Shown: positions 37,668-47,739, numbered from the stretch's first letter. The stretch is 64,000 bases of DNA from Nostoc sp. HK-01 (GCA_003990705.1 AP018318.1:5128501-5192500); one strand, 5' to 3'. Made by a program: numbers and translations. Notes: generated from the letters alone by a model not told the origin.

Positions 37668-37744
37668 AGATTATTTTTCACGCAGAGACGCGGAGGCGCG
37701 GAGAGTTCTTGAGTGAGCAGAATCTCATTAATATAAAAGGTCGA

Positions 37745-38446
37745 TTAATAATTTTCGGGAATTGGCATAATGCCGATGTGTGGATGGCTCAAAGCTAAAA
37801 GCCCATTTCCTTCCTGTAAAACATTACGAAAACAGGACAAAATGATTGATTGAATGGTTTCTGCATCATCTTCATTACAGTTTCCTCTGAATCCGATTGA
37901 CTTCGCTCCTTGAATGAATTCATCAGTATTTATTTCTGTAAAAATTTTTTCTATAGTTGCTAAAACGGTTGCAATATCTTCTGGTATGACAAACATATTT
38001 CCTAAGTATCCAGGAAGTTTACTTGCATGTTGCCAACCTAAAGCACCCCATAACATTTCTGTTGCACATACACGATTAGTTATGATTAATTCTAGTTGGG
38101 CTTGACTCATTCTTTGAGAAATAATTGGAGTATCGCCTACAAACAGATTATCAAAAATTTCTACAAATGCTTTTGGGGAAAAAAGATGGTAAGTTTGATG
38201 TAAATCTTCCCAGTCAAACACATCAGGATTTTGCTGTCTTTCAATCAGACAATCAGGAAAATAAATATTAGATTCATCTAGTTTTTGCAAAGGTAGCTGA
38301 TTAGAAATTTTAGTTCTGATTTTAAGATAATCTTGTAACTGATATGCAATTTGCGATCGCTCTACAGCTTGATTAAAAGCTTGAGAGACATTGAGTACAT
38401 CTGAAGGCTCTATTCTAAACAAGCACCAAACTGGATCAGCACTCAT
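37745..38446 (-). CDS. Uncharacterised 233-residue protein
   Basis: Not recognised. The frame is intact with coding character like its neighbours. Soluble, acidic, no signal peptide, no membrane helix. It starts MSADPVWCLFRIEPSD and has four cysteines scattered. Its 5' end is 23 bp from the end of the Uma2 gene upstream on the same strand, so they may be co-transcribed. Confidence 0.6.
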   Translation of the reverse strand: MSADPVWCLFRIEPSDVLNVSQAFNQAVERSQIAYQLQDYLKIRTKISNQLPLQKLDESNIYFPDCLIERQQNPDVFDWEDLHQTYHLFSPKAFVEIFDNLFVGDTPIISQRMSQAQLELIITNRVCATEMLWGALGWQHASKLPGYLGNMFVIPEDIATVLATIEKIFTEINTDEFIQGAKSIGFRGNCNEDDAETIQSIILSCFRNVLQEGNGLLALSHPHIGIMPIPENY

Positions 38447-38469
38447 AATTTATTTTAATTTCAAATAAA

Positions 38470-39048
38470 TTACACACATGGAAAGACTTTAGATAAATCT
38501 AAAACTAAATCATTGAAGTATGGTAGATTGACTAATTCATTTGGTAGAAATATGAGTTTGCGACGATAACCAAATTGACCTTGTGAGCTTTGATAAGGTG
38601 CGCTGTAACACTCCAAAAAATTATCTACTAAATTAAATATCCAATAATCAGGAATACCCGCTTCAGCATAGATAGATAATTTTGTTTCTTGGTCGTATTT
38701 TAAAGAGGAATCAGAAATTTCTATTAGTAGTATTACATCCGATGGGCTAGGATGTTCTCTTAAATAATCATCAGAACGATTTTGGACAATTACTAAATCT
38801 GGTTCTGGTTCGCTAATATCAGAAATAATAATCGGTTCTTGTCCTCTAAGAGTTGCCTTCCCTACAATGAGTGTGAATAATTCTCGATTCAATCGGGTAT
38901 TACAAACAGAGTGTGGTGTACCTTTCGCAGCCATTTCAATGATTTCTCCTCTGATTAACTCAACGTGGTCATTTTCTGCAAAAAAGCCGAGTTCAGTTAA
39001 ACGGTGATATTCAGATGTTGTGAAGCGTTTAGCTGTTGAGATACTCAT
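38470..39048 (-). CDS. Uma2-family (PD-(D/E)xK-like) protein, copy 2
   Basis: 192 residues. Uma2 pattern: TTSEYHRLTELGFF, HVELIRGEIIEMA, PEPDLVIVQ, ILLIEISDSSLKYDQETK, YAEAGIPDYWIFNLV. The acidic residues and Lys of the nuclease-like core are present. It is only distantly like the copy at 29126-29695. It sits in a minus-strand run with the HEAT-repeat gene upstream (32 bp) and the unknown 233-residue gene downstream. Confidence 0.85.
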   Translation of the reverse strand: MSISTAKRFTTSEYHRLTELGFFAENDHVELIRGEIIEMAAKGTPHSVCNTRLNRELFTLIVGKATLRGQEPIIISDISEPEPDLVIVQNRSDDYLREHPSPSDVILLIEISDSSLKYDQETKLSIYAEAGIPDYWIFNLVDNFLECYSAPYQSSQGQFGYRRKLIFLPNELVNLPYFNDLVLDLSKVFPCV

Positions 39049-39080
39049 AAAAGCTAGAAGAAGGTGGGATTACTTTAATT

Positions 39081-40295
39081 TTAGTCAAGACTGATTGGTA
39101 GAAATTCTGGTGCGAGTTTTTTGAGTGCAGCGATCGCATGTAATCTAACTTGCTCATTCGAGTCTTTGACTAAAGTAGTTAATGAGGGGATAGCTTGCTG
39201 ATTGCCTAACTGTCCTAAAGATAAGGCGATTGCACTTTTGATATTAGTAATTTCTGTTGCTGGATGATGGGAATTCAGGAACTCTAATAAAATTTCTGTA
39301 GCTTTTGTAGCTAAATGCGGTTTTTCGACTCGCCCCAAAACGGTGACAATTTCCTGCCACACTTTTTCTGATTGAATTTGGTTGAATGCTTGCTGTAAAT
39401 ATTTCAAACCAGAGAGTGTCCCCACCCAAACTAAAGCGGGAATAATTTCTAGTTGTAAGGTTGTGGGTGTGTGGGGTGACATCAATACTATAAATAAATG
39501 ATGGGTAGCAGCATCACCACCAAGGCGAGAAAGGGCTGTAGCAGCAGCACAACAAACTTCAATGTTGAAGTCGTAAAGCTTGGTTTGTAGTCGTGTTACT
39601 AAATCTAGTTCGGAATTTAAATCAGGGCGAAACCCTAAACCCAACACGGCTATACGTCTGACTGCTGCAACTACATCATCTAAAGCTTGCAATAGTACAG
39701 GTGTTACACGTTGATCATGAAAGCTGCTGAGGGCTTCTAATGCAGTGACGCGAACTGCAACTTCGGCATCTTGTACCACACTCAACAATGGTGTGATAGT
39801 TTCTGGAGTGCGAATATAAGCAAGCGATCGCACTGCCAAAAGCCTTGTATCATCTTGTTTTAGAAGTTGGGAGAGTTCAGTAATTGCTAAACTACCCATT
39901 TGTCCTAGTGCTGTAGCGGCGATCGCTTTTAATTCTTCATCTTCGCTAGTTTTGAGCAATTCTACCAAAGGTGCGATCGCCTCTGGATGCTGAAACTCGC
40001 CCAAAGTTCGCGCCGCATACCAGCGCAATTCTTCCTCTGTATCTTCATCTTCTAAGATGCTAATCAATGGTGAAATAGCAATATTTCCCAAGCGCAGTAA
40101 TACCTTGCTAATATCCCAGCGTTGCTGAAAATCCCCCATTTCTAAAATAGAGAGTGCTAATTCCAGCAAATATTCTGAATGTTGCTCATCATCTACCAAA
40201 ATCAACTGTTGTAGATATTGAATCAGTGATGACCAGTCAGCACTATCATACGCTGTCTGCGCCTGCATTAAAAGCTGGTTGATATTGCCTTGCAT
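39081..40295 (-). CDS. HEAT-repeat protein
   Basis: 404 residues built of ~30-residue helical repeats from about residue 65 to the end (DTEEELRWYAARTLGEFQHPEAIAPL and similar), the PBS-lyase/HEAT type. It begins with a short helical N-terminal region. Such repeats in cyanobacteria occur in phycobilin lyases and scaffold proteins; no lyase-specific catalytic feature is seen. It is 34 bp after the Rieske gene on the same strand, so they may form one unit. Confidence 0.8.
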   Translation of the reverse strand: MQGNINQLLMQAQTAYDSADWSSLIQYLQQLILVDDEQHSEYLLELALSILEMGDFQQRWDISKVLLRLGNIAISPLISILEDEDTEEELRWYAARTLGEFQHPEAIAPLVELLKTSEDEELKAIAATALGQMGSLAITELSQLLKQDDTRLLAVRSLAYIRTPETITPLLSVVQDAEVAVRVTALEALSSFHDQRVTPVLLQALDDVVAAVRRIAVLGLGFRPDLNSELDLVTRLQTKLYDFNIEVCCAAATALSRLGGDAATHHLFIVLMSPHTPTTLQLEIIPALVWVGTLSGLKYLQQAFNQIQSEKVWQEIVTVLGRVEKPHLATKATEILLEFLNSHHPATEITNIKSAIALSLGQLGNQQAIPSLTTLVKDSNEQVRLHAIAALKKLAPEFLPISLD

Positions 40296-40329
40296 AAAAA
40301 GTATGAAGTGTGAAATCTGAATACTTCAG

Positions 40330-40752
40330 TTAACCCTTAACTAAAATGGCATCGCCTTCAATTTTAGCGGTGTAAGTTTTGAGGGGTTTTTCTGCTGGGC
40401 CTTTCTGCACTTGACCATCAGTGCCATATTCTGCACGATGACAGGGACAGGCAAATTTTTTCGCGTCAGCTTTCCAATCTACGGTACAGCCTTTATGAGT
40501 ACAGGTAGGGTCAACAGCAATTAAATTTCCTGCTTGAGATGTACTAACCACCAAAACATTGCCGACAGGAGAATTTTTGACTAAAAGTTGCCCATTTTGG
40601 TCTAATTCTTTGGCTGTACCTATTTTTTGCCAATCTCCCGATGCTGCTGATGTTGATGTACTGCTTGGTGAAGAACAGGCAGCAATCGCAACTGGTAGGT
40701 TACTAGCTATTAAACCTAAACCAACCCAATTAATGAAATCACGACGTTTCAT
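40330..40752 (-). CDS. Small Rieske [2Fe-2S] protein, probable Tat-exported lipoprotein
   Basis: 140 residues. The N-terminus has twin Arg (MKRRDFINWVGLGL) and a lipobox-like IAAC with Cys26, then a Ser/Thr linker. The Rieske domain has both cluster-binding boxes, CTHKGC (~84-89) and CPCHRAEYG (~101). It lacks the membrane anchor and length of PetC, so it is not the cytochrome b6f subunit; a soluble or lipid-anchored electron carrier on the far side of a membrane is inferred. It is divergent from nirA across 544 bp. Confidence 0.85.
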   Translation of the reverse strand: MKRRDFINWVGLGLIASNLPVAIAACSSPSSTSTSAASGDWQKIGTAKELDQNGQLLVKNSPVGNVLVVSTSQAGNLIAVDPTCTHKGCTVDWKADAKKFACPCHRAEYGTDGQVQKGPAEKPLKTYTAKIEGDAILVKG

Positions 40753-41296
40753 AGTTATGGAAATTATTTGTAATTAGAGTAACAGCGATCGCCTGCTCTA
40801 CGGTCAGTGATTTGTAAAAAGTTCACCATCAGCATCATGTTTCTCATTTTTTGCCCATGCTGATGTATAAACCGATGATTTTGCATCACTCACTTTCTCT
40901 GTGTGATGCAGAAAACGCATAGATATTATTTACAACTAGCAATTTTACTAATATTTTGTAGCTATTTATACGATTTTAGCAGAGATCTAACTTTAATCTA
41001 AAAAGTATCGAAATTGTTACATAAACAATTGCTGTGTTTACTTGGTGAATTTCCCCAATGTAAAAGATTACAAATCTTCTCCCAAACCTTACGAAGTCGC
41101 ATTTAGTTAAAGACATACTATCCTCTGTCCATTAACCACCTAAGAACGCACTTGAACATTAGAAATCAGCAATAAATAAATATTTAGTTTAAAGTTCCTA
41201 AAACTCGTAGAACCACAATCCAGACTACGGGTTGATTGATATTAGGTAAATACTGCCTGAAGTTCTCACTGGATTAACAATAATGAGAGTTAACTC
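40753..41296. other. 544-bp region between the Rieske gene and nirA
   Basis: Holds the NtcA-type promoter (40958-40999) and a nirA leader of about 290 nt. The leader has a small AAGATT-ACA-AATCTT hairpin (~41064) and a near-palindrome ATGAG...CTCAT (41283-41298) that overlaps the nirA start codon. No leader ORF supported. Confidence 0.65.
40958..40999 (+). promoter_or_regulatory. Putative NtcA-activated promoter of nirA
   Basis: GTA-GCTATTTA-TAC (40958-40971) is an exact NtcA box. The -10 candidate TAATCT (40994-40999) fits TAN3T and begins after a 22-bp spacer, the spacing of class II NtcA promoters. Transcription would start near 41006. The motif alone occurs by chance several times per 64 kb; spacing and gene context make it credible. 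Confidence 0.7.
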
Positions 41297-42853
41297 ATGA
41301 CAGATACAGGAACCACTACCAAAACCAGCCTGAATAAGTTTGAAAAATTCAAAGCTGAAAAAGATGGACTTGCCATCAAAGCAGAGATTGAAAAATTTGC
41401 TGCCCTCGGATGGGAAGCAATGGATGAAACCGACCGGGATCATCGACTCAAGTGGGTAGGAGTATTTTTCCGCCCAGTTACCCCTGGCAAGTTCATGATG
41501 CGGTTGCGGATGCCCAACGGCATTCTCACCAGCGACCAAATGCGTGTGTTAGCAGAAGTATTGCAGCGTTATGGCGATGATGGTAGTGCTGACATTACTA
41601 CCAGACAGAATATTCAATTGCGAGGCATCAGAATTGAAGATTTACCTCATATCTTCAATAAATTTCACGCCGTTGGTTTAACAAGTGTGCAGTCAGGGAT
41701 GGATAACGTCCGCAACATCACAGGCGATCCTGTTGCTGGGCTGGATGCTGATGAATTGTTCGACACACGAGATTTGGTGCAGCAAATTCAAGATATGCTC
41801 ACCAACAAAGGCGAAGGCAACCCAGAGTTTACCAACCTACCTCGCAAGTTTAATATTGCTATCACAGGTGGAAGAGATAATTCAGTTCACGCAGAAATCA
41901 ACGATTTAGCGTTTGTCCCAGCTTTTAAAGAGGCAACATTCGGGTTTAACATCTTAGTTGGTGGCTTCTTCTCTGCTAAACGTTGTGATGCGGCAATTCC
42001 TCTGAATGCTTGGGTAGCCCCAGAAGATGTAGTAGCCGTATGTAGAGCCGTTTTAGAAGTATTTCGAGACAATGGCTCACGCGCTAACCGCCTGAAATCT
42101 CGTTTAATGTGGCTACTTGATGAATGGGGTATAGATAAGTTTCGCGCAGAAGTTGAACAGCGTTTAGGTAAATCGTTTTTACCAGCTGCACCCAAAGATG
42201 AGATTGATTGGGAAAAACGCGACCATATCGGCGTATATAAACAAAAACAACCAGGATTGAACTATGTAGGTTTTCACGTCCCGGTTGGGCGGTTGTATGC
42301 CGAAGATATGTTTGAAATAGCCAGACTAGCAGAAGTTTACGGCAGTGGTGAAATTAGACTGACAGTTGAACAAAACATCATCATTCCCAATATTTCTGAT
42401 AGTAGCCTCGGAACATTTTTGGCAGAACCCTTACTAGAAAGATTTTCCATCAATCCAGGGACGTTGGAGCGATCGCTAGTTTCCTGCACAGGCGCACAAT
42501 TTTGCAACTTTGCCCTCATCGAAACCAAAAACCGCGCCCTAGCCACCATTCAAGCCTTAGAAGAAGACTTAACCTTCACCCAACCAGTCCGCATTCATTG
42601 GACTGGTTGCCCAAACTCCTGCGGACAACCACAAGTCGCAGACATCGGCTTAATGGGTACAAAAGCTCGTAAAGATGGTAAAGCCGTAGAAGGCGTAGAC
42701 ATCTATATGGGCGGTAAAGTCGGCAAAGACGCACACTTAGGAACCTGTGCAATTAAAGGTATCCCCTGCGAAGACTTGCAGCCAGTATTAAAAGAACTAC
42801 TCATCAAACACTTCGGCGCAAAGCTCAAACAAGAAGCCTTGGTTGAAGTCTGA
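41297..42853 (+). CDS. nirA: Ferredoxin-nitrite reductase NirA
   Basis: 518 residues. The siroheme/[4Fe-4S] ligands are present: Cys397 and Cys403 in SCTGAQFCNF and Cys438 and Cys442 in TGCPNSCGQ. Two ferredoxin-like half domains (~60-140 and ~320-390; RLRMPNG, TTRQNIQLRG) and siroheme-contacting segments are intact. It reduces nitrite to ammonium with ferredoxin. It is the first gene of the nitrate cluster, under a putative NtcA promoter with a long leader. The start codon lies in a small dyad that also contains the ribosome site. Confidence 0.97.
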   Translation: MTDTGTTTKTSLNKFEKFKAEKDGLAIKAEIEKFAALGWEAMDETDRDHRLKWVGVFFRPVTPGKFMMRLRMPNGILTSDQMRVLAEVLQRYGDDGSADITTRQNIQLRGIRIEDLPHIFNKFHAVGLTSVQSGMDNVRNITGDPVAGLDADELFDTRDLVQQIQDMLTNKGEGNPEFTNLPRKFNIAITGGRDNSVHAEINDLAFVPAFKEATFGFNILVGGFFSAKRCDAAIPLNAWVAPEDVVAVCRAVLEVFRDNGSRANRLKSRLMWLLDEWGIDKFRAEVEQRLGKSFLPAAPKDEIDWEKRDHIGVYKQKQPGLNYVGFHVPVGRLYAEDMFEIARLAEVYGSGEIRLTVEQNIIIPNISDSSLGTFLAEPLLERFSINPGTLERSLVSCTGAQFCNFALIETKNRALATIQALEEDLTFTQPVRIHWTGCPNSCGQPQVADIGLMGTKARKDGKAVEGVDIYMGGKVGKDAHLGTCAIKGIPCEDLQPVLKELLIKHFGAKLKQEALVEV

Positions 42854-42896
42854 AGTCATTTGTCCCTGGTCATTTTTTATTAGTTAAAAGTGCTGA

Positions 42897-42932
42897 GGAG
42901 GTTCTCCGCTCCGTTGTAGCAAGTGACGTTGC
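42897..42932. repeat. Partial copy of the modular interspersed repeat
   Basis: GGAGGTTCTCCGCTCCGTTG followed by TAGCAAGTGACGTTGC resembles the 31-base block of the repeats near accB, with small changes. It lies in the gap between nirA and nrtP. Confidence 0.6.
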
Positions 42933-43015
42933 TGAGTAGAATTGTCTTCCTTTGCCCCTCTGCTTCCTCTGCTCCCATTCCCTACTCCCTACTCCCTAAA
43001 ATTTCGGAAATTAGA

Positions 43016-44515
43016 ATGTTAAAAAATTTATTTTCATTCAAGGATCGTTACCGCATCTTACATCAGACTTGGTTTGCCTTTTTTCTCACCTTTGTCTGTT
43101 GGTTTAACTTTGCTCCGTTTGCTACTACCATTGGCAAGCAGTTACATTTAGCACCTGAGCAAATTAAAACTTTAGGAATCTGCAACTTAGCCCTAACAAT
43201 TCCAGCGCGCCTAATTATTGGGATGTTGTTAGATCGTTTCGGCCCTAGAATTACCTATTCGATATTGTTGATGTTTGCGGCTGTTCCGTGTCTAGCTACC
43301 GCGCTATCTCAGGATTTTAATCAACTAGTCATTAGCCGTTTATTAATGGGAATTGTCGGTTCTGGGTTCGTCGTCGGTATCCGCATGGTAGCTGAATGGT
43401 TCCCACCGAAGGAGATGGGAAGCGCACAAGGTATTTATGGCGGTTGGGGTAACTTTGGGGCTTTTGGTGCAGAATTTGCCTTACCAATGATTGCTGTTGC
43501 TACTAGCTTTTTGGCTGGTGGTGCTTCTAACTGGCGGTTGGCGATCGCTCTTACTGGTATCATCACTGCTATCTATGGCGTAATCTACTTCAACAGCGTT
43601 CAAGATACGCCTGCTGACAAAATCTACAAGCGTCCTAAGAAAAATGGTGCTTTAGAAGTTACCAGCGTCAAAAGTTTCTGGGCGATGATTGTCTCAAATT
43701 TTGGTTTGATATTTGCCCTTGGTTTATTAGCTTGGCGGTTAGAACAAAAGAATATTCACTTTTTGACTCTCAGCCAAATGTATTTAGTTTGGTTCGTATT
43801 AGCAGGATTATTTGCTTACCAAACTTACAAAGCTTACGCAGTCAACAAAGAATTATTAATTGGCAAGAAAACTTACGCTCCTGCACAGCGATATAACTTC
43901 AGCCAAGTTGCCATACTCGAATTTACTTACGTAACTAACTTTGGTTCCGAATTAGCTGCTGTTTCTATGCTGCCAGCTTTCTTTGAAAAAACCTTTGGTT
44001 TAGAACACGTAGTTGCAGCCATGATTGCGGCAACTTATCCATTTTTAAACTTAGTTTCTCGTCCTAGCGGTGGCGTAATTTCTGATAAATTTGGTTCCCG
44101 CAAATGGACAATGACAATTATTTCCGCTGGTATTGGTGTTGGCTATTTAATGGCACATTTTATTAATAGTAGCTGGCCGATTGGGCTGGCGATCGCAGTC
44201 ACTATGATTTGTGCCTACTTTGCCCAAGCTGGCTGCGGTGCAACTTACGGTATTGTTCCCCTGATCAAAAAAGAAGCTACCGGACAAATCGCGGGTAACG
44301 TAGGAGCTTACGGTAATTTTGGCGGCGTAGTTTACCTGACAATTTTTAGCTTAACTGATGCACCAACCCTATTCTCCTCAATGGGTATAGCAGCATTGAT
44401 TTGTGCTTTTATGTGTGCTTTCTTCCTCAAAGAACCTCAAGGTTCCTTTGCGGGTGCATCTGAAGAGTTATCAGAATCTTCAACTCAAAAACCCGCTATT
44501 TTAGCTGAAGAATAA
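43016..44515 (+). CDS. nrtP: Nitrate/nitrite permease NrtP (MFS family)
   Basis: The start is ATG 43016 (MLKNLFSFKDRYRILHQTW); the 31 upstream codons are repeat-derived. 499 residues, ~12 membrane helices. The nitrate-nitrite-porter signatures GIYGGWGNFGAFGAE and GNVGAYGNFGGVVY match the two conserved Gly-rich NNP segments, with MFS motif MLLDRFGPR. It is used instead of the ABC-type NrtABCD system found in other cyanobacteria. It lies between nirA and narB and ends at an intrinsic terminator. Confidence 0.95.
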   Translation: MLKNLFSFKDRYRILHQTWFAFFLTFVCWFNFAPFATTIGKQLHLAPEQIKTLGICNLALTIPARLIIGMLLDRFGPRITYSILLMFAAVPCLATALSQDFNQLVISRLLMGIVGSGFVVGIRMVAEWFPPKEMGSAQGIYGGWGNFGAFGAEFALPMIAVATSFLAGGASNWRLAIALTGIITAIYGVIYFNSVQDTPADKIYKRPKKNGALEVTSVKSFWAMIVSNFGLIFALGLLAWRLEQKNIHFLTLSQMYLVWFVLAGLFAYQTYKAYAVNKELLIGKKTYAPAQRYNFSQVAILEFTYVTNFGSELAAVSMLPAFFEKTFGLEHVVAAMIAATYPFLNLVSRPSGGVISDKFGSRKWTMTIISAGIGVGYLMAHFINSSWPIGLAIAVTMICAYFAQAGCGATYGIVPLIKKEATGQIAGNVGAYGNFGGVVYLTIFSLTDAPTLFSSMGIAALICAFMCAFFLKEPQGSFAGASEELSESSTQKPAILAEE

Positions 44516-44528
44516 CCACAAAAATAAA

Positions 44529-44572
44529 GGATGAAATTAACTAAATAATTTCATCCTCTTGCTTCTTATTTT
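44529..44572 (+). terminator. Intrinsic terminator between nrtP and narB
   Basis: GGATGAAATT (44529-44538), an 8-nt loop and AATTTCATCC (44547-44556) form a perfect 10-bp stem, followed by TCTTGCTTCTTATTTTAT. It implies that narB expression depends on read-through or its own promoter. Confidence 0.75.
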
Positions 44573-44648
44573 ATCTGTGTACATCAGCGGTTAATAATTA
44601 TTTCTATTACTAATTACAAAAATTATTTTTATCAAAAACCACAGATGA

Positions 44649-44669
44649 ACACAGATGAATTATCTGTGT
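44649..44669 (+). other. Hairpin in the narB leader
   Basis: ACACAGAT (44649-44656), a 5-nt loop and ATCTGTGT (44662-44669), 35 bp before the narB start. It is preceded by a second CACAGATGA unit, so it may be part of a repeat rather than a specific control site. Confidence 0.45.
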
Positions 44670-44703
44670 CTGCTCTCCAAAAATAATAAAGTGGTGTAGC
44701 TAC

Positions 44704-46911
44704 ATGAGCGAATTTACTAAAACTCTTTGTCCTTATTGTGGTGTTGGCTGTGGTTTAGAAGTTTCGCCGCCAGCACAACACGGTAAAGCAACTAATCGTG
44801 ACAGTCAAGGAAATCCGATTTGGCGAGTACGCGGCGACAAATCTCACCCATCAAGCCAGGGTATGGTATGTGTAAAAGGTGCAACGATCGCTGAATCTTT
44901 AGATAAAAATAGACTACATTACCCAATGGTGCGGGACTCTTTAGATCAAGAGTTCCGGCGAGTTAGTTGGGATGAAGCTTTTGAACTCATCACCAACCGC
45001 ATTCAAACTGTGCGCTTCACCCAAGGGCCAGAAGCAATATGTATGTATGGTTCTGGTCAATTTCAAACTGAGGACTACTACACCGCCCAAAAACTTTTGA
45101 AAGGTTGTTTAGGAACTAACAATTTTGACGCGAATTCACGCTTATGTATGTCCAGTGCTGTATCTGGATATATTCAAAGTTTTGGTGCTGATGGCCCGCC
45201 ATGCTGCTATGAAGATTTAGAGTTAACTGACTGTGCATTTTTAATTGGGACTAACACCGCAGAATGTCATCCCATTATTTTTAACCGACTGGAAAAATAC
45301 CACAAAAAAAACCGCAAAGTAAAAATGGTGGTGGTTGATCCTCGTCGCACACCCACCGCCGAAGCCGCAGATTTACATTTAGCAATTCGTCCTGGTACAG
45401 ATATTGACTTGTTAAATGGTATCGCCCATTTGTTGATGCGTTGGAACTACATTGACACGATGTTTATCGATGACTGTACTAGCAATTTTTCTGCATACGC
45501 GGAAGTGATTCGCCACTATCCTCCAGAAGTAGCAGCGCGTCAATGTGGTATCAGTATTGAAGATTTAGAAACAGCCGCCCGTTATTGGGGTCAATCACAA
45601 AAGGTGCTGTCTTTGTGGTCGATGGGTGTGAACCAATCAAGTGAAGGGACAGCCAAGGTTAGAACTATTATTAACCTGCACCTAATGACAGGACAAATCG
45701 GTAAACCAGGGGCGGGGCCGTTTTCGCTAACAGGTCAACCGAATGCGATGGGAGGTCGAGAAGCCGGAGGTTTAGCGCATTTATTACCTGGTTATCGCTT
45801 GGTGAAAAATGACCAGCATCGCGCCGAAGTGGAAGATTTTTGGGGACTGAAGCGGGGACAAATCTCCCCTACTCCTGGTTTGACTGCTTGGGATATGATT
45901 ACCGGCTTGGAAACTGGTGATGTAGGTGTATTGTGGATTGCCGCTACTAACCCAGCTGTAAGTATGCCAGATTTGGAACGGACAAAGAAAGCCTTATTGC
46001 GATCGCCTTTCACAATTTACCAAGACGCATACTATCCCACAGAAACCGCCGCGTATGCTCATGTACTTTTACCTGCTGCCCAGTGGGGTGAAAAAACTGG
46101 CATAATGACCAATTCCGAACGCCGAGTCACTCTGTGTCAAGCATTCCGCCAACCGCCAAGAGAAGCCAAAGCCGACTGGGAAATTTTCGCGGAAGTGGGA
46201 CGAAGGTTAGGTTTTGCCGATAAGTTTAACTTTGCTAATTCTGCCGAAGTTTACGCCGAGTTTGTTCAACTCACGAAAAATCGCCCTTGCGATATGTCGG
46301 GTCTTAGCCATGAACAATTACAGAAACAAGGGCCAACGCACTGGCCACATCCAAAAGTGGGGAGTAATGAATTTCCCTATTCTCCGCTTCCTAATGCCTC
46401 AAAACGCCTGTACACAGATTTACGCTTTCACACCCCTGATGGACGGGCGCGGTTCGGCGCATATTACTCTAAAGGTTTAGCTGAACCACCAGACCCCGAT
46501 TATCCTTTTGTGTTAACCACAGGAAGGCTTTACGGACATTGGCATACGCAAACGCGTACTGGCCGCATCGAAAAAATTCGCTCGATGCACCCCGAACCGT
46601 TTATTGAAATTCATCCCCGCGATGCGGCTAGGTTAGGAATTAGCGAGAACCAAGTAATTGAAGTACGATCGCGGCGTGGTCAAGCTCATTTTCCTGCAAA
46701 AGTGACTAAGGCGATCGCACCTGGTACTGTATTTGTCCCCATGCACTGGGGCGCACTGTGGGCAAATGATGCTGAAGCTAACGCCCTCACCCATCCCGAA
46801 TCTTGTCCAGATTCTCTGCAACCAGAATTAAAAGCTTGTGCAGTCCAACTAGTGCCAATTTCTATAGAAGTTACAAGCAAAAATTATCAACTCCAGTCGT
46901 CGCAATGGTGA
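44704..46911 (+). CDS. narB: Ferredoxin-nitrate reductase NarB
   Basis: 735 residues of the assimilatory molybdopterin nitrate reductase family. The N-terminal [4Fe-4S] ligands are Cys9, Cys12, Cys16 and Cys56 ([17 protein letters not shown]). The Mo-bisMGD domains follow, with [22 protein letters not shown] and [13 protein letters not shown] segments, and a C-terminal molydopterin dinucleotide-binding domain ([17 protein letters not shown]). It reduces nitrate to nitrite using ferredoxin, feeding NirA. It is separated from nrtP by a terminator hairpin. Confidence 0.96.
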   Translation: MSEFTKTLCPYCGVGCGLEVSPPAQHGKATNRDSQGNPIWRVRGDKSHPSSQGMVCVKGATIAESLDKNRLHYPMVRDSLDQEFRRVSWDEAFELITNRIQTVRFTQGPEAICMYGSGQFQTEDYYTAQKLLKGCLGTNNFDANSRLCMSSAVSGYIQSFGADGPPCCYEDLELTDCAFLIGTNTAECHPIIFNRLEKYHKKNRKVKMVVVDPRRTPTAEAADLHLAIRPGTDIDLLNGIAHLLMRWNYIDTMFIDDCTSNFSAYAEVIRHYPPEVAARQCGISIEDLETAARYWGQSQKVLSLWSMGVNQSSEGTAKVRTIINLHLMTGQIGKPGAGPFSLTGQPNAMGGREAGGLAHLLPGYRLVKNDQHRAEVEDFWGLKRGQISPTPGLTAWDMITGLETGDVGVLWIAATNPAVSMPDLERTKKALLRSPFTIYQDAYYPTETAAYAHVLLPAAQWGEKTGIMTNSERRVTLCQAFRQPPREAKADWEIFAEVGRRLGFADKFNFANSAEVYAEFVQLTKNRPCDMSGLSHEQLQKQGPTHWPHPKVGSNEFPYSPLPNASKRLYTDLRFHTPDGRARFGAYYSKGLAEPPDPDYPFVLTTGRLYGHWHTQTRTGRIEKIRSMHPEPFIEIHPRDAARLGISENQVIEVRSRRGQAHFPAKVTKAIAPGTVFVPMHWGALWANDAEANALTHPESCPDSLQPELKACAVQLVPISIEVTSKNYQLQSSQW

Positions 46912-47053
46912 TCTGCTTGGTATATCCTTAAACAAGAAATTGGTAATTAAGAATTATACTTAGTAATTCAATCAATAGACATTAGTCAATGATGATAATT
47001 TGAAACACTCATCATTACCAATTTATTGTTGAACTAAAACCAGGATGCACCAG

Positions 47054-47512
47054 ATGAAAAAATTATTCAAAAACATCTTCGGAGTATTTACCGATGAAGG
47101 CTTCATGCACGTTATCGAAAACGTCGAGGTTATAGTTTCTAAGGTTTTATCTGTGTTAATGGTGCTAGTAATATTAGTAGCGATCGGAGATTTAGGTGCT
47201 TTTTTGATTAAAGAGTTATTTGATACTCCTTATGGAAAATTCAATACAACATTATTTAAAATATTTGGCTTGTTCTTAAATATTCTAATTGCTTTAGAAA
47301 TCCTCGAAAATATCACAGCTTACCTACGCAAACACGTATTCCAAGTAGAATTAGTTATTGTAACTTCTTTAATTGCTGTCGCTCGTAAAATCATTATTCT
47401 TGACTTAGAAAAAGTCACAGGAATTGATATAATCGGCTTAGGTATAGCAATTTTAGCTTTATCTATCAGCTATTTAATAATTCGTTCTAGTAATTCCCAT
47501 AAATCCCACTAA
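47054..47512 (+). CDS. PsiE-like small membrane protein
   Basis: About 152 residues from ATG 47054 (an ATG at 47045 is also possible; AGGA at 47042 favours the later one). Four membrane segments (~28-50, ~72-90, ~105-120, ~128-145) with short charged loops match the phosphate-starvation-inducible PsiE family. Function is unknown even in E. coli. It follows narB by 142 bp and precedes the nitrate-reductase-associated gene, so a link to nitrogen physiology is possible but unproven. Confidence 0.75.
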   Translation: MKKLFKNIFGVFTDEGFMHVIENVEVIVSKVLSVLMVLVILVAIGDLGAFLIKELFDTPYGKFNTTLFKIFGLFLNILIALEILENITAYLRKHVFQVELVIVTSLIAVARKIIILDLEKVTGIDIIGLGIAILALSISYLIIRSSNSHKSH

Positions 47513-47739
47513 CTTCTATCTCATAAATGAGATGTTTATATTTTAATAAATGTTTTTATAATATTATAAATAGTGATTTGTGTTCACTATAGGACTCATA
47601 TTTGATTTCTCAAAAAACCTCAGTACACTTTTCTTCCTTCTTATCTGTTTCCTTTTCCCTGTTAAGAGTTCCCTTCCTACGCAAATTATTGCAGGAATCA
47701 AAGCGGATTCCTATAGTATGTTTTAAAATTACCTAAAGT

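Noticed and set aside
41006..41296. A possible leader peptide or small regulatory protein upstream of nirA
   Set aside because: No start codon followed by a frame of useful length with a ribosome site was found in the leader.
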